Below are positions 1 through 8,437 of a stretch of 64,000 nt of DNA, in pieces. The position numbers and the translations under genes are program-made. How positions within the stretch are numbered: the first letter of the stretch is position 1; each line of letters opens with the position of its first letter. The DNA is taken from assembly GCA_013112715.1 (NCBI GenBank), contig JABFGB010000004.1, forward strand, positions 62,001 through 126,000. Direction: 5' to 3'. The stretch comes from Chloroflexota bacterium (GTDB taxonomy: Bacteria > Chloroflexota > Anaerolineae > Aggregatilineales > J027). A model generated the notes under the pieces. That model saw only the letters and a program-made list of their open reading frames with translations, did not search any database and had not been told where the DNA came from.

Positions 1-1
1 T

Positions 2-448
2 TCGGCTGAAGATGGCGGCCTAATGTTGGAGTGGCATGGCGAAAAAACACAATTAGAGGCCCATCGCCCCAATGTCTATTTCGCAAAATTGGGCGGGGAA
101 ATCGTCTCAATCGGGTTTGTCCCGGAAGCGACTGACCCGACCCAATATATCATGCTGAATGGCGCACCCTGCCGTCGCATAGACTATATGCTCCCCATCG
201 TCAAAGACCTTGATCTGTGGCAAAAATTCACCGGGGTCTATGTGGGGGTGGATAAACTCAAAGTCACGCTGCGAGATGATTTGCTGCATGTGTACTCAGA
301 TGAGATGGCAGCGGAGTACGCCTGTGTTGCGCTAAGTGATATGGCCTTTGCCTGCAAGATGGGCCTTGTTGAATTTGAGACCGCCGCTGATGGCAGTGTG
401 ACGGTGCTGCGCTTGCAGGGGGCATATCACCTTAAACGGCGAGTTTAG
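2..448 (+). CDS. C-terminal part of a probable beta-lactamase-fold (serine hydrolase) protein, 5' truncated
   Basis: The reading frame is open from the first bases of the window, so the start and any catalytic domain lie outside. What is visible (about 148 residues) is rich in short beta strands and resembles the C-terminal beta-barrel tail (DUF3471-like) that follows the catalytic domain in many beta-lactamase-family serine hydrolases: a DGG-led strand, a PNVYFAKLG-like turn and an ILNGAPCRRID-like strand. No catalytic motif is in view, so the family call is inference. The first internal ATG (position 23) is unlikely to be the start because coding sense continues upstream. It converges with the next gene and their stop codons overlap. 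Confidence 0.5.
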   Translation, partial: SAEDGGLMLEWHGEKTQLEAHRPNVYFAKLGGEIVSIGFVPEATDPTQYIMLNGAPCRRIDYMLPIVKDLDLWQKFTGVYVGVDKLKVTLRDDLLHVYSDEMAAEYACVALSDMAFACKMGLVEFETAADGSVTVLRLQGAYHLKRRV

Positions 449-1710
449 GCTTTACCGTTTTCGATGCCTACCACCACCGCCACATTCAATTGTTGCAGCA
501 GAGAGCCGCTTTCTGTGCCTGCGCCTGCGCTCAGATCAGAGACCAAGATACATGCCCAAGGACGGCGATTTGTGTCGTGGATGACATAGGGTTCGCCGCC
601 GACATGCCCGATATACATCATGATGTGCCCATCGAGTTCTAGCAATGCTCCCGGTGTGGCCTGTTCAATCAAAAGCTGCTTACGTTCGGCCTCGCTCATA
701 TTGACCGAAAAAACCACTTGTTTGGCCCCGACGGTGGCTTGTTCGTTGGCATTACGCGGCCACACCACTCCGGTTGGTGCGTAGGCGTCTCTGACAAACC
801 GTGAACAGTCCCGCCCAAAGATACCTAAACGTGAGCATCCCCACGCATACGACTCCCCCAATAGACTAAAAGCGTTATAAAACACATTCCGCAAGGTGAG
901 CGGTTGATAACCCACACGAAATTGCCCAACCGAACGATCAATGGTTCCTTCGACCAGCGCCAGTGTGCCATCAGGATTACGTGCTGGGACACGGACGCGG
1001 TAGGTGGTCGTGGTTTCTTCGATCAATGGCAGGCGAGTGCCCATTTGTGGGGCCACGCCGTTCTCATTGCGAATGGCAACAAGGCCGCGATTGGCAACCG
1101 TGACAACAAAGGGTTGGGATTCCACATATTCGATGACTGTCTCACGTGGCGCGATGGCGACATGCTCTTGACGCAGCCAGCCCCAATAGAGGGGTGTCAG
1201 GCAGAAAACCCACTGACCGTCGCGGCTACTGGTCAAAATAGCGACAGGCCAACCGACATCAACGGCGGTTTCCTGAAAGCGGTCAATCGCAAAATCCAAC
1301 GGAACGGAGGTCGCTACTTCGTTGGTGGGGAACGTTCGTAAATCGGTGCGCTTGGTTGCCAAGCCATAGAGCAAGGGAATATCGCCCATGAGCGACGGAT
1401 TGGCATTTTCTAAAAGGGCCGCAAAATAAGCATCATCCAATTCTTGCCCCGCCGCCCCATAGCGGGTTCGGGTGGGAGGTTGATACATGCCGATTTGCTG
1501 CAAAATAGTGTCTGCGCTCAAGACCATAGGCAGATCACGGAAATCGGGGATTTCCAATGTCGAATGGACACAGCGATTAAAATTGGCGATGGTATCCGGG
1601 GTTTGCAATATCGCATCAGGATCAGGGACACGGGCCAGCCAAAATTCGGGATCGAGCATTTCTGGCACGACATTCGGCGGTAATTTTCGGAATAACTCAA
1701 ACGCACTCAT
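445..1710 (-). CDS. SH3-domain NlpC/P60 family cysteine peptidase (YkfC-like)
   Basis: A 421-residue protein with the layout of gamma-D-glutamyl-diamino-acid peptidases that process peptidoglycan peptides: an N-terminal stabilising region (about 1-125), one or two bacterial SH3 modules (about 130-250) and a C-terminal NlpC/P60 domain (about 275-421). The catalytic Cys is visible at residue 302 in GRDCSRFV, the His at 362 in LDGHIMMYIG, and the third polar residue is probably His378 in VIHDTNRRP. No clear signal peptide is visible, so it could be cytoplasmic and act in muropeptide recycling. A GGAAG-type ribosome site lies about nine bases upstream of the ATG. Neighbouring genes do not suggest a specific pathway. 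Confidence 0.8.
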   Translation of the reverse strand: MSAFELFRKLPPNVVPEMLDPEFWLARVPDPDAILQTPDTIANFNRCVHSTLEIPDFRDLPMVLSADTILQQIGMYQPPTRTRYGAAGQELDDAYFAALLENANPSLMGDIPLLYGLATKRTDLRTFPTNEVATSVPLDFAIDRFQETAVDVGWPVAILTSSRDGQWVFCLTPLYWGWLRQEHVAIAPRETVIEYVESQPFVVTVANRGLVAIRNENGVAPQMGTRLPLIEETTTTYRVRVPARNPDGTLALVEGTIDRSVGQFRVGYQPLTLRNVFYNAFSLLGESYAWGCSRLGIFGRDCSRFVRDAYAPTGVVWPRNANEQATVGAKQVVFSVNMSEAERKQLLIEQATPGALLELDGHIMMYIGHVGGEPYVIHDTNRRPWACILVSDLSAGAGTESGSLLQQLNVAVVVGIENGKA

Positions 1711-1790
1711 AGCAAATCACTTCCTTTTCGGCCTCAATCTTCGGCTATAATACCCCAAATTGTTGCCTACCCCTACTGTGGAGCAAAAGT

Positions 1791-2156
1791 ATGAGTAATT
1801 GGGAACAACTGAGCATTGGGCAGAAAATTACCCGCATTCTTGAGGATGTGAGCCTGCCTAAAGAACATCATTTTGAAGATTTTGGAAGGCCATTTTTGAC
1901 GGTTTATCAAATCGCTATTGAGTTTGAGAAACGCTACCCCGAAGATGCCAAAGTTTTGCGAGAGAATGGCGATTTTATCTATCGCTATTTTGCCAATGAA
2001 TTATCACAGCGAATCAAGAATAAGACCATCTCTCATATTGAGCCTGCATGGTTATCGGCTCAATCTATTCAAGAAATCGCTTTCCATTACGGCGAGCCGG
2101 GTCAAGGCAACCTTAGGATGGAGGGGTTTTCGATGTTTCGGCTGCGGAGGGACTGA
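1791..2156 (+). CDS. Hypothetical protein, 121 aa
   Basis: I do not recognise the family. It is a small, soluble-looking, mostly helical protein with a mixed charge pattern, no signal peptide, no membrane segment and no cysteine pair. The conserved-looking core is a VYQIAIEFEKRYP helix, followed by an aromatic segment that ends in FHYGEPGQG. It stands alone between two minus-strand genes and ends two bases before the stop of the prenyltransferase gene, so it is tail to tail with it. The ATG at 1791 is the first good start; the region just upstream (GGAGCAAAAGT) offers a plausible GGAG ribosome site. Confidence 0.55.
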   Translation: MSNWEQLSIGQKITRILEDVSLPKEHHFEDFGRPFLTVYQIAIEFEKRYPEDAKVLRENGDFIYRYFANELSQRIKNKTISHIEPAWLSAQSIQEIAFHYGEPGQGNLRMEGFSMFRLRRD

Positions 2157-2158
2157 GT

Positions 2159-3079
2159 TTAGATCGGAAACGAAAACAGCATCAAAAATGCCGTACTCAT
2201 CAATAATCCAATGCTTATAAAGGCGATGCTCTCCCAGTGCTTTTGTTCAAACCATGCCCCACGCCAGATACGCCAAAGCTGCCATAATGCAACTGGGAGG
2301 GGAAGTAATCCGGCAATTTGTACTTCGATTGGAAGCCCTAGCGTGCCAGCAACGAGTAACCAGAGATAAGCCATGACAAGGGCGGCTGTATAGAGAACAC
2401 GCGCTGCTGGTCGGCCCAATAGGACAATTAACGTATGTTTGTGAACAAGCATATCTCCCTCGACATCCGGCAGATGAACACTCAGCAGCATATTCAATTG
2501 CAAAAGGGCGAGTGTGGGCAGTGGCAAGGCGACGATTTCTTGGATTTCGCCTACTTGGAGATAAAACCCCAACAATGGGGCTAAAAATGCCAGAATAATC
2601 ACCGCTGCGATTTCGCCTAACCCGTGACTATGCAACCGAAAAGGGGGTGAACTATAGGCCCACGATAGTCCAATAGCGGTCAATAAAATAGGCAGAGTGA
2701 ATGGGCCGGGTTTTTGACTGAGGGCAAGCAGAATGGACAATAAAAACCCGCTCGTTAGCAGCGCGAGCGCGGCATAGAGGGAAACAATAGGATTTAATCC
2801 ACCCGACGGTAGAACGCGGCTGCCCCCTGACCATCGCGTGGGGGTTAGATTGGCTTTATCGGCCTCAAAGTCAAAATAGTCGTTACTATAGTGAGTCATC
2901 AATTGGGTTAGGGTGACGATGGCCTGTCCCCAAAGATAGATGCGCCAATGGATGGATGTGCCCACTGAGTAGGCAATGGCTCCCCCTAAACCGTAGAGGA
3001 TGAAACCACCTGTCAAAAAAATAAAACGACCCAGACGGATAAAAGCAATAATCTGTCTGGGCCAATTGGAGGCTGCCAT
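2159..3079 (-). CDS. UbiA-family prenyltransferase, MenA-like
   Basis: A 306-residue polytopic membrane protein of the UbiA superfamily, which moves polyprenyl groups onto aromatic acceptors. The first Asp-rich motif reads NDYFDFEAD (near residue 66) and a second acidic site reads HLPDVEGD (near 205); both bind Mg-diphosphate in this family. About eight or nine hydrophobic segments follow the usual pattern. The closest textbook role is 1,4-dihydroxy-2-naphthoate prenyltransferase (MenA) in menaquinone synthesis, but the motifs alone do not exclude another acceptor. The gene starts nine bases after the sugar ABC permease and is probably cotranscribed with it, which is an unexplained pairing. 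Confidence 0.7.
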   Translation of the reverse strand: MAASNWPRQIIAFIRLGRFIFLTGGFILYGLGGAIAYSVGTSIHWRIYLWGQAIVTLTQLMTHYSNDYFDFEADKANLTPTRWSGGSRVLPSGGLNPIVSLYAALALLTSGFLLSILLALSQKPGPFTLPILLTAIGLSWAYSSPPFRLHSHGLGEIAAVIILAFLAPLLGFYLQVGEIQEIVALPLPTLALLQLNMLLSVHLPDVEGDMLVHKHTLIVLLGRPAARVLYTAALVMAYLWLLVAGTLGLPIEVQIAGLLPLPVALWQLWRIWRGAWFEQKHWESIAFISIGLLMSTAFLMLFSFPI

Positions 3080-3087
3080 TTCGAAAA

Positions 3088-4005
3088 CTACTTATCTCTT
3101 GTCAGCGCAAATCCACTCATAAACTGTTTCTGCACGAGGATGAACACAATTAGGGGAGGAATCGAAGCAACCACGCCAGCAGCCATCAATACCCCGAAAT
3201 CCGTCTGGGCACTCAGATTCACTGCGCGCCGTACCGCAACTTGAATCATCTGGTCATTGTAGTCTGATACGATGAATGAAGGCCACACGTACTGATTCCA
3301 CATATAGACAAATTGAATGACCGCATGGGCCACAATCACGTTCCATGACATGGGTAGCAGCACCGAAGTCATAAAACGCAGTGGGGTCGCGCCATCAATT
3401 TGGGCAGCCTCGGCCAATTCGCGCGGGATATTGCTGAAATGTTGACGGAACAAAAACGCCCCGGTGGCGGTTGCCAAAAAGGGGATGGTAAGGGCCAAAC
3501 GTGGATTCTTATCACCCCATTCCAAATCGGCGACCAAGCGGAACAGAGGCAGCAGGATAATCTCAGTCGGCATCAGCAGCGTTAACAAGACGAAAAAGAA
3601 CAAAAACCATTTGCCCGGAAATCGAAAATAGACAAAAGCCAGCCCTGCCAACATCGCTGTGAGTGTTTTACCGACGACGACCACCGTTGCTGCAATGAAG
3701 GTATTCATGAGCAAATGCCCAAAATTTTGGTGGTCAAACAGCGACTGCACATTGTTGAAAAAATCGTTGCTTGGCGGGAATAGCTGTGGAGGGTTGGACT
3801 GAAGCGCTTCTTGGAAAGTCAGGGTCGAAACTTGCAGCGCATACAAGGCTGGCAGCGATAAAAATATACAGATCGCAATCAGCATCACATGAATACCATA
3901 GCGTGCGCGCTTCCCGGTTGGAAACGTTTTACGCTGGGTATCAGCAATGACTTCCTCGTTCGCTTGGGGGATATTTATGTCTTGTGCTGGCGAAAGGGTA
4001 CTCAT
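3088..4005 (-). CDS. Carbohydrate ABC transporter permease, MalG/UgpE type
   Basis: A 305-residue inner-membrane permease with six predicted membrane helices and a cytoplasmic N-terminal tail of about 35 residues. The EAA loop that contacts the ATPase reads EAAQIDGATPLRF (near 210), and the C-terminal KQFMSGFALT signature is that of the second (MalG/UgpE/LacG) permease of CUT1 sugar importers. These importers need a partner MalF/UgpA permease and an ATPase. Neither is next to it: the gene before it is the binding protein and the gene after it a prenyltransferase. The missing subunits are presumably encoded elsewhere, or the system is a remnant. Confidence 0.85.
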   Translation of the reverse strand: MSTLSPAQDINIPQANEEVIADTQRKTFPTGKRARYGIHVMLIAICIFLSLPALYALQVSTLTFQEALQSNPPQLFPPSNDFFNNVQSLFDHQNFGHLLMNTFIAATVVVVGKTLTAMLAGLAFVYFRFPGKWFLFFFVLLTLLMPTEIILLPLFRLVADLEWGDKNPRLALTIPFLATATGAFLFRQHFSNIPRELAEAAQIDGATPLRFMTSVLLPMSWNVIVAHAVIQFVYMWNQYVWPSFIVSDYNDQMIQVAVRRAVNLSAQTDFGVLMAAGVVASIPPLIVFILVQKQFMSGFALTRDK

Positions 4006-4046
4006 AAGACGAAACTCTTGCTCGTATTTAATTTAGTTCCATGAAA

Positions 4047-4071
4047 GGGGCGGCCATCATCAGACCACCCC
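4047..4071 (-). promoter_or_regulatory. Hairpin between binding-protein and permease genes
   Basis: On the minus-strand RNA, GGGGUGG pairs with CCGCCCC (seven pairs, one G-U) around an 11-base loop, followed by a short UUU. It sits in the 77-base gap after the solute-binding protein. Such hairpins in ABC operons often protect or partly terminate the mRNA so that the binding protein is made in excess; that role is inferred here. Confidence 0.4.
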
Positions 4072-4082
4072 CGCTACCAGAT

Positions 4083-5450
4083 TTAGTTACCGCCTACCAG
4101 TTCATTATATTCGGCAAGGGCATCGTCTGAACGCTGTTTAGCGACATCCAAAGCCTCTGCCGGGTCTTCGCCCTGATCTATGACCGATTGAATCGCTTCG
4201 ATGAGGTAGTCCCGAATCTGACCCGCTGGCCCCATCACCGGCCCAGCTGTTGCGGCAGAGACCGTCGTATTGAGCAATTGGTCTACAGCCACGCGATAGA
4301 AGGGATTGGCCTCGTACCACTGCTCGGCCTCCAATGCTTCCATTGAGCTAAAACGATTGGGCATGTACCCCGTGTTCTTGTGCCATTCGACATTGTTGGC
4401 GGTGCTGGTCATGAAAAAGACAAAATCACGGGCGGCGGCAATTTCTTCTTCGGAATGTCCACCTGTCACCCACAAGCTACCCCCACCTGTATACAGCCCC
4501 TGTGTGGCCTGTTCGTTGGGAATAACAATCGGAGCGACGCCAAGCTCATAACCGAGGGTATTGGCGAATCGGATGAAATTGGCTAACCCCGCCGTACTGT
4601 TGATGTGCATCGGGAAACGCTGGGTAATGAATGAAGTGGCCTCGCCTACATAGTCACTGGGTTTGCCTGTGTAATCATAATAACCCTTGTCAGCCATCTC
4701 TTTCCACCACTGAAGAACCGAGAGCATTTCGGGGCTGTTGAGATAAGTTTCGGTGGCACGTCCTGTACGTCCATTGTCATTATCCAGCAGCAGCGCATTT
4801 TGCATGGCGACCCATACTTCTGGGAACCATGCTGCCATCGGCCAATTGATACAACCAGCCAGATTGACGTCAGCATTCATGAGGGTATCGCAAGCCGTGA
4901 GTACCTCGGCAAACGTCTTGGGTGGGGTGTTGGGATCGAGACCCGCTTTTTCAAATAGGGTTTTGTTGTAATAGAGCAGCGGGGTCGAAGAGTTCCATGG
5001 CAAACTCCACACCTCGTCATTGATGGTGTAGAAATTCAAAATCTGCGGGAAAAAGTCGTCGAGGTCAGCTTTTTGTTCCTCGGTTGCAATATCGCTGATT
5101 TTTAAGAAATAGGTCGAATCCACCGCAAGTTGGGTCGAGGTTTCTTCTAGCTGAACCACATGTGGGGCGCTGCCTTGTTCTGCGGCCAATAGGGTATTGT
5201 TAAAGACCTCTTGGTAATCCGTTGTGGTGGATTGGATATTCACCTGAACATTGGGATGTTCCGCCATAAACTGGTCAACCAATGCCTGCACAATTTGACC
5301 CCGATTATCGTTGCCGTCGTCCACAAAAATATGCACGAAGGTGATTTCTATCTTGTCCTGCGCTTGAGTGGATCGCGTGGGTTGTAAACCAAACGCTATC
5401 CCCCCAATCATCGCGCCCAAAATCGCCAGTAAAAATAGTTTTTTGAACAT
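4083..5450 (-). CDS. Extracellular sugar-binding protein of an ABC transporter (family 1, UgpB-like)
   Basis: A 455-residue secreted binding protein. Residues 1-30 form a signal peptide (MFKKLFLLAILGAMIGGIAF followed by an AQD-type cleavage region), with no lipobox Cys. The mature part has the periplasmic-binding fold of family 1 solute-binding proteins: EITFVHIF start, an NVQVNIQSTTTDYQEVF strand, LPWNSSTPLLYYNK and GKPSDYVG-like segments. Its ligand is probably a sugar or glycerol-phosphate-like compound; the ligand cannot be read from sequence. AGGAG stands seven bases upstream of the ATG. It leads a minus-strand operon with one permease and a prenyltransferase. Confidence 0.85.
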   Translation of the reverse strand: MFKKLFLLAILGAMIGGIAFGLQPTRSTQAQDKIEITFVHIFVDDGNDNRGQIVQALVDQFMAEHPNVQVNIQSTTTDYQEVFNNTLLAAEQGSAPHVVQLEETSTQLAVDSTYFLKISDIATEEQKADLDDFFPQILNFYTINDEVWSLPWNSSTPLLYYNKTLFEKAGLDPNTPPKTFAEVLTACDTLMNADVNLAGCINWPMAAWFPEVWVAMQNALLLDNDNGRTGRATETYLNSPEMLSVLQWWKEMADKGYYDYTGKPSDYVGEATSFITQRFPMHINSTAGLANFIRFANTLGYELGVAPIVIPNEQATQGLYTGGGSLWVTGGHSEEEIAAARDFVFFMTSTANNVEWHKNTGYMPNRFSSMEALEAEQWYEANPFYRVAVDQLLNTTVSAATAGPVMGPAGQIRDYLIEAIQSVIDQGEDPAEALDVAKQRSDDALAEYNELVGGN

Positions 5451-5511
5451 TCCAATGCTCCTGATAAGAAAAGAATACCCATTTTGCTACCAAAGGTACT
5501 ACATTAGCGCA

Positions 5512-5555
5512 GAAAATGAAAACTCCCCACTTAAAAATCTGGCGAAGGGGGAGTT
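5512..5555 (-). terminator. Terminator after the M15-like lipoprotein gene
   Basis: Read on the minus strand, AACTCCCC pairs with GGGGAGTT (eight perfect pairs) with a loop of about 19 bases, followed by TTCATTTTCT. It lies 31 bases after the stop of the M15-like gene and just before the leader of the binding-protein gene, so it probably separates the two transcripts. Confidence 0.6.
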
Positions 5556-5585
5556 AATTCTCTTTAATTTAAGCGTTCTGAAGAT

Positions 5586-6446
5586 TTATTCTGATGGGAG
5601 TGGTTCCCCACGCATATCATAATAGCCCATGTCGAGCATCCATTGGCAGACGACCAAGCCGCCATGTCGTGGCAGCAGCGGGATTCTATCTTCACGCGGG
5701 AAGCCATCATAGCCCCGAAAATAACCATAGCGTCCGGTGAGTTGGAGTTGGGCAGCCAAAGAAAGTTCAGCATCGCCGATTGCAATAGCATGAATATGAG
5801 GCGGCAAATTTTCACGCTCGTCCCGATACCACGCCGCAAAACCAGCTAATTGAAGGGCATCAATAATGAGTGGGATGTCTTCCCATTTGATTGTCCAATC
5901 GTAGGGCAGATTGCGCACGCTGATGTCTACCGCCCCGCCGCCATCATGGGTGCCAAAACTTGCGCCAACTCCCCCCGGATTGTACGATCCCTGAGTAATC
6001 GCATCGCCCGTAATCGGAATCGTGCCACTATAAAATTGTTGGGCACGCTGCAACATCCAATAGGTGCGGTTGTTCAGCGTCGCATTGCCAATTTGGATGC
6101 GGCCATAATCATCCGGCGGTTTCATGCACCCCACTGGCTCGGTAAAAGCCGTCGGGCTGGGAATAGCCGTAAATGGCGGCGTTATCGTTGGGGAGGGCGT
6201 GATGCTGGCGGTTGGACTGGGATAGGGCGTAAAGGTGCGTGTTGGGGTTGGGGTACCACGCTGCGGCGCGACTGCAATCACCGTTGGGTTGAATAGATTG
6301 GTGTTGACCAGTGAAGCATCGGCGCTATTGACAGATTTTTCAGGGCGGATTGTTTGACCTTGGGCCTGCAAACTACAGGCGAGGGAAAGTGTCATCAACA
6401 GAAGACCGCTGACCAATACCCCACTATGGAATTTTAGTGCTTTCAT
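5586..6446 (-). CDS. Probable lipoprotein with an M15-like (D-Ala-D-Ala carboxypeptidase-type) domain
   Basis: A 286-residue exported protein. A hydrophobic signal (residues 5-23) ends in LSLAC, an imperfect lipobox, so anchoring through Cys24 is likely but not certain. A Pro/Thr-rich linker (about 70-110) separates it from the C-terminal domain (about 115-286). That domain has GTHDGGGAVDIS and PPHIHAIAIGD, matching the His-x6-Asp and His-x-His zinc ligands of M15 peptidases that cut D-Ala-D-Ala-type or related bonds. It probably acts on the cell envelope. The gene ends a small minus-strand group with the HTH gene 11 bases upstream. Substrate is not inferable. Confidence 0.65.
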   Translation of the reverse strand: MKALKFHSGVLVSGLLLMTLSLACSLQAQGQTIRPEKSVNSADASLVNTNLFNPTVIAVAPQRGTPTPTRTFTPYPSPTASITPSPTITPPFTAIPSPTAFTEPVGCMKPPDDYGRIQIGNATLNNRTYWMLQRAQQFYSGTIPITGDAITQGSYNPGGVGASFGTHDGGGAVDISVRNLPYDWTIKWEDIPLIIDALQLAGFAAWYRDERENLPPHIHAIAIGDAELSLAAQLQLTGRYGYFRGYDGFPREDRIPLLPRHGGLVVCQWMLDMGYYDMRGEPLPSE

Positions 6447-6457
6447 GGAATTATCAA

Positions 6458-6715
6458 CTACTCGTCGTCGTCATCACCCTCATCCCGATATTCACCGGGA
6501 CGAAGTTCGGTTGCCTGCAAAAATTCTAACATGGCTTGGCCTGTGATGAATACACGGCGCATAGTAGGCGGTTGGCTAGCGCGTAGTTGACCAGAGGCGA
6601 TCAAGCGCTTCACCGTGCTTAGGCTCACATTGAGCACTTCGGCTGCCTCTAAACGCGAATAGACGCGGTTGGGTTCGATAGGTGGGCGTTCGGAATGGTG
6701 TGTTTTGCTTGTCAT
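6458..6715 (-). CDS. Small helix-turn-helix DNA-binding protein (excisionase/MerR-like)
   Basis: An 85-residue protein whose central part (about 18-65) is a winged helix-turn-helix of the excisionase (HTH_17) family: VYSRLEAAEVLNVSLSTVKR followed by the short wing SGQLRASQ. Such proteins bind DNA as small regulators or plasmid/phage excision factors. The C-terminus is a very acidic tail (EGDDDDE). No integrase or phage gene is near, so a host regulator is more likely than a mobile-element factor. It precedes the M15-like lipoprotein gene by 11 bases and may be cotranscribed with it. Confidence 0.7.
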   Translation of the reverse strand: MTSKTHHSERPPIEPNRVYSRLEAAEVLNVSLSTVKRLIASGQLRASQPPTMRRVFITGQAMLEFLQATELRPGEYRDEGDDDDE

Positions 6716-6799
6716 GAGATTAAGTATAAACCACTGCTAAAATCCGGCAAGCCGTCTTGTATATAAATACCTTTAAATACATCCCAAAAATTGAGAACC

Positions 6800-7492
6800 T
6801 CAATCAGGCTTTTTTAGCGCACGTACAACTTCTCTTGCTGGACTCCACATAAACCAATTGGGAAATACGTTAACTAGTTGAGGAACTCCCTCAATGTTGA
6901 TATCCCCTTTTTCGACAGCCTCGTCGTAACTAATAACTCCCAGCCATAATTTGAAAAATGATGAAAGGTCGGCTTCTACTAACAAATCAATATCATAGGC
7001 GGGGTCAGTTAAACATACAGTGACGTCCTCTCTTGTCAAAATGAGCCAGAAGGTACAAACTCGTGCGCCACGAAAATTAAACTGAACTGCAACACGATTT
7101 TCGGGTAGTTCATTCCGATCAACTCGACCACGCATCCACCACATGAGCAGAAGCGGATCAAGTTCTTTTTGGGATGGGTCTCTGAAGGCCCATGTTGTTC
7201 CCCATAGTAGTAAGGCATTGATGACGGTTTGTAGCTCTTGGCCTGCCTGAGTGAGATGATATTCGGTTGTTTTACGACCTGAGCTATTGAATCGTTTTTC
7301 AACTACACCTGCTGCTTGCAACTGTCGCAACCGTGCTGCTAGAAGCCCTCGTGAAAGTCCGGGCAAACCACGTTCGAGATCATTAAACTGAGTTGTCCCT
7401 GTAAGCATGTCACGAATAATAAGCAGTGTCCAGCGGTCTCCCACAACCTCTAATGCTTGAGCAATCGGACAATATTGACCGTATTTCGACAT
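6800..7492 (-). CDS. HxlR-family transcriptional regulator
   Basis: A 230-residue protein. Residues 1-100 form the HxlR winged helix: a Cys at position 8 (YCPIAQALEVVGDRWTLL), LSRGLLAARLRQL recognition region and YHLTQAGQEL wing. The C-terminal half (about 105-230) resembles the SCP2-like extension found in many longer members of this family, where it may bind a small molecule. The N-terminal Cys is the residue that senses thiol-reactive compounds in some relatives, so a redox or electrophile signal is possible. It is divergent from the methyltransferase gene, with a perfect inverted repeat in the shared gap, so control of that gene and of itself is likely. Confidence 0.85.
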   Translation of the reverse strand: MSKYGQYCPIAQALEVVGDRWTLLIIRDMLTGTTQFNDLERGLPGLSRGLLAARLRQLQAAGVVEKRFNSSGRKTTEYHLTQAGQELQTVINALLLWGTTWAFRDPSQKELDPLLLMWWMRGRVDRNELPENRVAVQFNFRGARVCTFWLILTREDVTVCLTDPAYDIDLLVEADLSSFFKLWLGVISYDEAVEKGDINIEGVPQLVNVFPNWFMWSPAREVVRALKKPD

Positions 7493-7519
7493 CAGTCTTT
7501 TATCCTCTAAATGCCAACC

Positions 7520-7536
7520 AGTTCAATTTTTGAACT
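7520..7536. promoter_or_regulatory. Candidate HxlR operator (perfect inverted repeat)
   Basis: AGTTCAA and TTGAACT, seven perfect pairs around a TTT spacer, lie in the 105-base gap between the divergent HxlR and methyltransferase genes. HxlR-type dimers bind short palindromes in such gaps. The position near the start of the regulator gene suggests self-regulation; control of the methyltransferase is inferred. Confidence 0.55.
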
Positions 7537-7597
7537 AGTGTCTGATTGAAGGCGAGTCTACTATGGTTTGAAAGATTATCATAGAGGAGAGAATTGA

Positions 7598-8398
7598 ATG
7601 GACAATTTTGACAGAGGCCAAGTAAGCCACAAAGCCGCAGAGGTATACGAGGATTTTTTTGTGCCAGCATTGTTTCAGCAGTGGGCAGGCCGAGTCGCGG
7701 ATGCCGCACACATTCAAAAGGGTCAGTATGTACTGGATGTGGCTTGTGGAACAGGTATTTTGGCTCGCACAATTGCAGAACGTCTTGGAGAAGCCAGTTC
7801 AGTTGTTGGATTAGATATAAACGATGGTATGTTGGCTGTGGCTGCGCATAAAGCACCATTTATTGACTGGCGACACGGCGCAGCAGAGGCTCTACCATTC
7901 GATAATGACTCCTTTGATGTAGTGGTTAGCCAATTTGGATTAATGTTTTTTGAGAATCGTCCTTTGGCTCTTCAAGAAATGGTTAGGGTGGTGCGACCTA
8001 GGGGACATTTTGCGATTGCTGTTTGGGATTCTCTTGACCATATACCCGGTTATTTCACACTGGTTAATCTCCTACAACGCTTGTTTGGAGAGGAAGTAGC
8101 CAATAGCCTCCGCGCTCCATTCGTATTAGGGGAACCGCAAGTGCTTCGAAAATTATTTAGCGAGGCAGGTATCCCAGAGACCACGATTACAACCGTGCGT
8201 GGGACTGCTCATTTTCCTTCAATCCAATCTTGGGTGTATACCAACGTAAAGGGCTGGGTACTTGCGGATATGCTGAATGATCATCAATTTGAGCTTTTAC
8301 TTAGGGAAGCTGAACAGGCCTTAAGCCCATATGTTACACCAGAAGGTGAGGTCGTCTTTGAAGCACCTGCTCATATTATCTCGGGGGTCAAAAAGTAA
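7598..8398 (+). CDS. Class I SAM-dependent methyltransferase
   Basis: A 266-residue enzyme with the Rossmann-like methyltransferase fold. Motif I reads VLDVACGTGIL (near 46-56), the acidic ribose-binding residue is in VVGLDIND (near 70), and the post-motif region GAAEALPFDNDSFDVVVSQFG is typical of UbiE/Methyltransf_11 enzymes that act on small molecules. The substrate is unknown. AGGAG precedes the ATG by eight bases. It is divergent from an HxlR regulator and likely under its control, which fits a role in modifying a xenobiotic or a secondary metabolite, though this is inference. Confidence 0.85.
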   Translation: MDNFDRGQVSHKAAEVYEDFFVPALFQQWAGRVADAAHIQKGQYVLDVACGTGILARTIAERLGEASSVVGLDINDGMLAVAAHKAPFIDWRHGAAEALPFDNDSFDVVVSQFGLMFFENRPLALQEMVRVVRPRGHFAIAVWDSLDHIPGYFTLVNLLQRLFGEEVANSLRAPFVLGEPQVLRKLFSEAGIPETTITTVRGTAHFPSIQSWVYTNVKGWVLADMLNDHQFELLLREAEQALSPYVTPEGEVVFEAPAHIISGVKK

Positions 8399-8406
8399 CC
8401 CAATTC

Positions 8407-8422
8407 AGGGGATGATTCCCCT
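8407..8422. terminator. Short hairpin between convergent genes
   Basis: AGGGGA and TCCCCT pair perfectly around a TGAT tetraloop, in the 39-base gap between the methyltransferase stop and the stop of the large minus-strand gene. There is no strong T run on either side, so bidirectional termination is only a fair guess. Confidence 0.4.
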
Positions 8423-8437
8423 TCGATACGATTATAC

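Noticed and set aside
904..1341. Plus-strand open frame of 145 codons inside the NlpC/P60 gene
   Set aside because: It is antisense to a gene with clear catalytic motifs, and its translation has no family resemblance.
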